This document shows positions 14,678-17,949 of a DNA stretch of 17,949 bases, piece after piece (position 1 is the first letter of the stretch; every line of letters begins with the position of its first letter). Where the stretch lies: assembly GCA_050732575.1 (NCBI GenBank), contig JBOHRF010000080.1, forward strand, positions 1 to 17,949, written 5' to 3'. Under the pieces are notes generated by a model. That model did no database searches. It was not told where the DNA came from and saw nothing but the letters and a program-made list of their open reading frames with translations. The stretch is from JBBDWZ01 sp050732575. GTDB lineage: Bacteria > Gemmatimonadota > Gemmatimonadetes > Longimicrobiales > RSA9. A program made the position numbers and the translations under genes.

Positions 14678-14755
14678 CTTACGGTGCCTCTCACGGTTCC
14701 CTTACGATGCTCCTTACGTTTCTTCTTACGGTTTTTCTTACGGGTTTCGCTTACA
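14678..14755. repeat. 12-nt tandem array CTTACG(N6), arm 2
   Basis: CTTACG or a one-base variant recurs at 14678, 14690, 14701, 14713, 14725, 14737 and 14750, close to a 12-nt period. Bases 14714-14743 are the exact reverse complement of arm 1 at 14504-14533, with 180 nt between them. On the minus strand the element spans the end of the aminotransferase gene and provides its TAA stop (CCG TAA). Confidence 0.8.
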
Positions 14756-16078
14756 CGCGCGGTCCAGCCGATCGAGACCGTCGGCAATTTCTTCTTCCGT
14801 AATGAGAAGCGATGGACCGACCCGGATGATGTGGCCGTTGAGGCCGCCGATGCCGATGAGCACACGTTCGGCTTTGGCGGCTTCCAGCAGCTTGCGGGCG
14901 CGTGCCGGGCTGGGCGTCTTGCTGACCGGATCCTCCACGATCTCGAGGGCCTGCATGAGACCCATGCCGCGCACTTCACCGATCCACGAATGTTGCTGTT
15001 GCAGAGCATCGAGGCCGGCGCGCAGTTGTGCTCCGCGCTGCTGAGCGCGGGTGGGCACATCTTCGTAGACCATGACATCATGCGTAGCGATGGCGGCAGC
15101 CATGCAAATTGGATTGCCGCCATAAGTCGACAGCGTCTTGGATTTCCAGGACAAGGCGATCTCATCGCGCGTGATGGTAGCGCCCACGGGGAAGCCATTG
15201 GCGATACCCTTGGCCATGACCATGATGTCGGGCTCCACGCCCCAGTGTTCGATGCCGAACCACTTGCCACCGGTGCGACCAAAACCGGCCTGTACTTCAT
15301 CGATGATGAGTAGACCGCCGTACTTGTGGATGATTTCGGCCACGCGCTGGAAATAGCCGGCCGGCGGCACGATGTAGCCGCCTACTCCCTGAATGGTCTC
15401 GGCCAGGAACGCGGCCGGCTGGCCGTTGGTGGTAGTGAGGATCGCCTCCTCCAGATCACGCGCAAACGATTCGACACAGCTGTCATCACAGGGCTGCTTG
15501 AACGGGCAGCGATATGGATAGGGCGAAAGCACGTGCTTCACGGCCATGGAAGAAGGCAGCGGCCGCCAGCTGCTGTGTGCCGTGAGATTGGTGGCCAGCG
15601 TGCTGCGACCCGAATAGCTGTGGCGCAGCGCGAAGATTTCGGAGCGGCCCGTGTAAACCTGGGCCAGCATGATGGCCGTCTCGATCGCTTCCGTGCCGCT
15701 ATTGGTGAAGAACGTGCGCTTGAGACGCCCGGGTGCAATGCGCGCCAGCCGCTCCGCCATGGCCACTTCGTTTTCGCTCAGATACATGGTGGATGTGTGT
15801 CCGAGCGTGTGCAGCTGCTCCGTCACACGCTGCAAGACATCCGGATGCGCCTGGCCCAGTGAATTGGTCAGGATGCCGCTGAACAGGTCGAGGTACGTGT
15901 CACCCTTTGCATCTTCCAGCCACACGCCCCGGCCGCGCACGAGTACGAGCGGCTCCTCGTAGAGCCGCGCTTCCGCGGGGAAGAGATACGTTCGATGGCC
16001 GGCCAGGACGCGCTCGGCGAGTTGCGCGTCATCAAGGGCGTCGGGCTCGTGCGTGATGGGTGAGATCGTGGTTGACAT
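14738..16078 (-). CDS. Class III (omega) aminotransferase, beta-alanine/AGXT2-like
   Basis: This 446-residue PLP enzyme is of fold type I, class III. It transfers an amino group, in this context probably from beta-alanine or 3-aminoisobutyrate to pyruvate or glyoxylate. Visible motifs are NSGTEA (126-131) for phosphate binding, D260 in IIDEVQAGFGRTGGKW contacting the PLP nitrogen, and K290 in MVMAKGIANGFPVGA as Schiff-base lysine. GHTSTMYLSE and the Cys-rich insert CPFKQPCDDSC (191-201) resemble the AGXT2 group. The ATG at 16078 has AGAGGA upstream. The next gene upstream is a DUF3303-like protein, 51 bp away, then the semialdehyde dehydrogenase that would oxidise its product. The last codons and stop come from a repeat array. 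Substrate is inferred from context. Confidence 0.88.
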   Translation of the reverse strand: MSTTISPITHEPDALDDAQLAERVLAGHRTYLFPAEARLYEEPLVLVRGRGVWLEDAKGDTYLDLFSGILTNSLGQAHPDVLQRVTEQLHTLGHTSTMYLSENEVAMAERLARIAPGRLKRTFFTNSGTEAIETAIMLAQVYTGRSEIFALRHSYSGRSTLATNLTAHSSWRPLPSSMAVKHVLSPYPYRCPFKQPCDDSCVESFARDLEEAILTTTNGQPAAFLAETIQGVGGYIVPPAGYFQRVAEIIHKYGGLLIIDEVQAGFGRTGGKWFGIEHWGVEPDIMVMAKGIANGFPVGATITRDEIALSWKSKTLSTYGGNPICMAAAIATHDVMVYEDVPTRAQQRGAQLRAGLDALQQQHSWIGEVRGMGLMQALEIVEDPVSKTPSPARARKLLEAAKAERVLIGIGGLNGHIIRVGPSLLITEEEIADGLDRLDRACKRNP

Positions 16079-16129
16079 CGTTGGTTTTCCTCTGGCTGTA
16101 TGGTTCTGCCGGCCACTAACAGACGATTG

Positions 16130-16405
16130 CTATGAAACGGGTTCTCCGCTGCTGCGTGCGGCGGTCGCGCTGTCCAGCACGGGCACGAACTCGAAGGACA
16201 CGAGGTCGCTCCAGTTCTGGGCCCAGCGCTCGAGTGCCGATTGATCGGGCGCCTCCATGAGCTGGAAGCAACGATCGTAATTGGGCTCCACCCAGCTGCC
16301 CAGATACTGCACACCATCGGGAAGCATGCGGCCGCGCTCGGCCAGCCGGGCGTACACCGGAGCCGGGTCGCGGTTCTTGAAGTGTTCGATGACCATGAAC
16401 TTCAT
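16130..16405 (-). CDS. DUF3303-like small protein
   Basis: The 91-residue protein begins MKFMVIEHFKNRDPAPVYAR and contains GVQYLGSWVEPNYDRCFQLM and WSDLVSFEFVPVL. This is the pattern of the DUF3303 family, small ferredoxin-like (dimeric alpha/beta-barrel type) proteins of unknown function. The ATG at 16405 is chosen because AGGGAGT stands 4-5 nt upstream; the frame is open to 16426. It lies between the dehydrogenase and aminotransferase genes, co-directional with both. Confidence 0.85.
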   Translation of the reverse strand: MKFMVIEHFKNRDPAPVYARLAERGRMLPDGVQYLGSWVEPNYDRCFQLMEAPDQSALERWAQNWSDLVSFEFVPVLDSATAARSSGEPVS

Positions 16406-16426
16406 ATTACTCCCTGCGATTCTCAA
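16399..16426 (-). promoter_or_regulatory. Shine-Dalgarno region that fixes the DUF3303-like start
   Basis: On the minus strand CAGGGAGTAAT leads directly into the ATG at 16405, so this start is preferred over the upstream in-frame ATG at 16426. Confidence 0.55.
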
Positions 16427-16438
16427 CGGATCAACAGA

Positions 16439-16506
16439 CGAAAGCGAAAGCGTAACAAATCGCGACCTGCCACCCCGAAACGCCCGTCACGCCCGATACG
16501 CCCGTC
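16439..16506. repeat. CGAAAG array and three 9-nt repeats after the dehydrogenase gene
   Basis: Bases 16439-16452 read CGAAAGCGAAAGCG. Bases 16480-16506 are three 9-mers in a row: ACGCCCGTC, ACGCCCGAT, ACGCCCGTC. The 9-mer block starts 5 nt after the dehydrogenase stop codon (16512-16514, minus strand). The 5' CGAAAGCG part has a partial inverted match, TTTCGCTT, at the end of the aminotransferase gene (14745-14752). Confidence 0.6.
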
Positions 16507-16511
16507 ACTTC

Positions 16512-17949
16512 CTACCATCGTGAGATCACGACACGCCGATCGGTATAGAAGGCAATGGCATCGCTGCCCTGGGCCTTCAGGTCGCCATAGAAGCTGGCGC
16601 GTGAGCCACCGAAGGGAAAGAAGGCCATGGGTGCGGCGACACCAATGTTGATGCCGATCATGCTGATGCCGGCGCGGTAGCGGAACTCACGTGCGGCCTT
16701 GCCACTGGTAGTGAAAAGCGAGGTCGCGTTGCCGTAGTCGACTTCATGCATGAGGCGCACGGCGTCAGCCAGCGACTGGACGCGAGTCAGGGCAGCGACC
16801 GGGCCAAAAACTTCCTCGTGACCGATGGACATACGCGGCTGCACGTTCTCGAATACGGTAGGTCCGAGGAAATGGCCGCGCGGATACCGCTCGACCGTGG
16901 TGGTGCGCCCGTCCAGCAGCATGTGCGCGCCCTCCTGCTGACCCTTTTCGACGTAGTCCAACACGCGGGCGCGATGCGGCGCGGAAACCAGCGGACCCAG
17001 GTCCGTGCCGTCCTCCAGGCCGTGGCCAAGGCGCAGGGCCGCGGTCTTTTCCAGGAATCGCTCACGCACGGGCGCGTACGCATCACCAACACCCACCACG
17101 ACGCTGCCGGCCAGGCAACGTTGGCCAGTCGCGCCGAACAACGATGCGACCAGTGCATCGACGGTGGGCTCGAGCTCCGCATCGGGCAATACGATCATGT
17201 GGTTCTTGGCGCCGCCCAGCGCCTGCACGCGTTTGCCTGCGGCGGCCGCGCGCGCGTAGACCAAACGAGCCACGCGGCTCGAGCCCACGAACGAGATGCC
17301 CTGGATGCGCGGATGATCACACAATGCGTTCACCACATCGTGCGCTCCATGCACAACGTTTAGTACACCTGGCGGCAGACCCGCCTGCAAGGCCAGCTCA
17401 CACACGCGCTGGTGCGTGAGCGGATCCTGTTCACTGGGTTTGAGCACGAAGGTATTGCCGGTGGCTACGGCATAGGGCCAGAACCACAGCGGAATCATGA
17501 TGGGGAAATTGTAGGGCGTGATGGCCGCAAATACGCCCAGCGGCTGGCGCAGTGTCTCACAATCGACGCCGACTGCAATATCCTCCAGCGTCTCGCCCAT
17601 CATGAGTGCTGGAATGCCACAGGCATGCTCTACGTTTTCGATGCCGCGCTGGATTTCGGCGCGCGCTTCGCCCACCGTTTTGCCGTGCTCGCGGGTCAAT
17701 GAGCGGGCCAATTCTTCTTTGTTCTGCTCGAGCATCGCCTTCAGTCGGAACAACACGCGCGCGCGTTCGATGGCGGGCGTGGCTCGCCAGGCGGGAAAAG
17801 CAGAAGCAGCGGCCGCAACCGCCCGCTCGACATCGCCGGCCGACGAAAGCGGCACTCGCCCCAGCAGGTCGAGGGTGGCAGGATCCTGCACGAGCAAGGA
17901 TTCCGTGCCGGAAGCGCCGACCCACTGGCCGGCTACAAAGTTGGGAATG
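16512..17949 (-). CDS. mmsA: CoA-acylating methylmalonate/malonate-semialdehyde dehydrogenase, 5' end outside window
   Basis: MmsA oxidises methylmalonate or malonate semialdehyde with NAD+ and CoA to propionyl-CoA or acetyl-CoA plus CO2. The frame stays open to the right edge: residues IPNFVAGQWVGASGTESLL precede the LVQDPATLD segment, so the true start lies beyond 17949. The NAD-binding motifs RQPLGVFAAITPYNFP and FVLKPSEQDP are present. The catalytic Cys is in GATGQRC (codon 17115-17117). Where ordinary aldehyde dehydrogenases carry the general-base Glu, this protein has GGAKNH, the signature of the CoA-dependent MmsA/IolA group. The C-terminus FFPFGGSRASFYGDLKAQG also fits. With the aminotransferase downstream it forms a beta-alanine/3-aminoisobutyrate catabolic pair. 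Confidence 0.92.
   Translation of the reverse strand, partial: IPNFVAGQWVGASGTESLLVQDPATLDLLGRVPLSSAGDVERAVAAAASAFPAWRATPAIERARVLFRLKAMLEQNKEELARSLTREHGKTVGEARAEIQRGIENVEHACGIPALMMGETLEDIAVGVDCETLRQPLGVFAAITPYNFPIMIPLWFWPYAVATGNTFVLKPSEQDPLTHQRVCELALQAGLPPGVLNVVHGAHDVVNALCDHPRIQGISFVGSSRVARLVYARAAAAGKRVQALGGAKNHMIVLPDAELEPTVDALVASLFGATGQRCLAGSVVVGVGDAYAPVRERFLEKTAALRLGHGLEDGTDLGPLVSAPHRARVLDYVEKGQQEGAHMLLDGRTTTVERYPRGHFLGPTVFENVQPRMSIGHEEVFGPVAALTRVQSLADAVRLMHEVDYGNATSLFTTSGKAAREFRYRAGISMIGINIGVAAPMAFFPFGGSRASFYGDLKAQGSDAIAFYTDRRVVISRW

Noticed and set aside
14504..14743. Terminal inverted repeats of a small mobile element (MITE)
   Set aside because: The arms are internally periodic, lie within coding ends of resident genes, and I see no target-site duplication or transposase; other boundaries have different words.

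Overview
This is a GC-rich bacterial segment packed with protein genes. I see no rRNA, tRNA, CRISPR array, phage gene or transposase. The gene content suggests a Gemmatimonadota-like soil or water bacterium: an orphan carboxypeptidase-regulatory/plug-type secreted protein, several secreted amidohydrolases and a serine hydrolase, a stand-alone LigD-type polymerase, and many secreted or lipoprotein signal peptides. The phylum is an inference from gene style, not from a marker gene. Most genes lie on the minus strand. The exceptions are the secreted protein at 991-1704 and the exonuclease/lipoprotein pair at 11587-12916.

Layout. (1) 1-677: a hairpin-forming hexamer array, then an uncharacterised protein built from two copies of one domain. 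(2) 991-1704: a divergent orphan CarboxypepD_reg-like/plug-like secreted protein. (3) 1718-3968, minus: an ArsC/Spx-fold protein lacking the catalytic cysteine, then yebC, ruvC and ruvA, with 4-bp overlaps between the last three. ruvB is absent. (4) 4398-5777: a secreted beta-lactamase-fold serine hydrolase. (5) 5905-9978, minus: a tightly overlapping four-gene operon of YtcJ-type amidohydrolase, secreted beta-rich protein, uncharacterised protein and LigD polymerase domain. (6) 10113-11544, minus: a damaged pair, an arginase-family gene with a frameshift and no C-terminus running straight into a YdeI/OmpD-associated gene without its N-terminus. (7) 11587-12916, plus: a PolI-type 5'-3' exonuclease and a small lipoprotein. 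(8) 13070-17949, minus: a CoA-acylating methylmalonate/malonate-semialdehyde dehydrogenase (running off the right edge), a DUF3303-like protein, a class III aminotransferase and an amidohydrolase lipoprotein. The aminotransferase and dehydrogenase together would convert beta-alanine or 3-aminoisobutyrate to acetyl-CoA or propionyl-CoA.

The most unusual feature is not a gene. Almost every transcription-unit boundary carries a short periodic array (6-, 9- or 12-nt period) whose word is specific to that boundary, and which is usually paired with an inverted copy. Some pairs form local hairpins just after stop codons (1-49, 4314-4394, 12927-13070). One pair has 30-nt perfect 12-nt-periodic arms that supply the stop codon of one gene and the signal-peptide codons of the next (14504-14743). 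Others appear to flank a whole transcription unit: 4333-4353 with 5801-5821, 10083-10095 with 11521-11533, and weakly 5881-5890 with 10068-10077. I read this as a family of evolving, locus-specific terminator or long-range RNA-pairing elements. That reading is inference; the repeats themselves can be seen directly.
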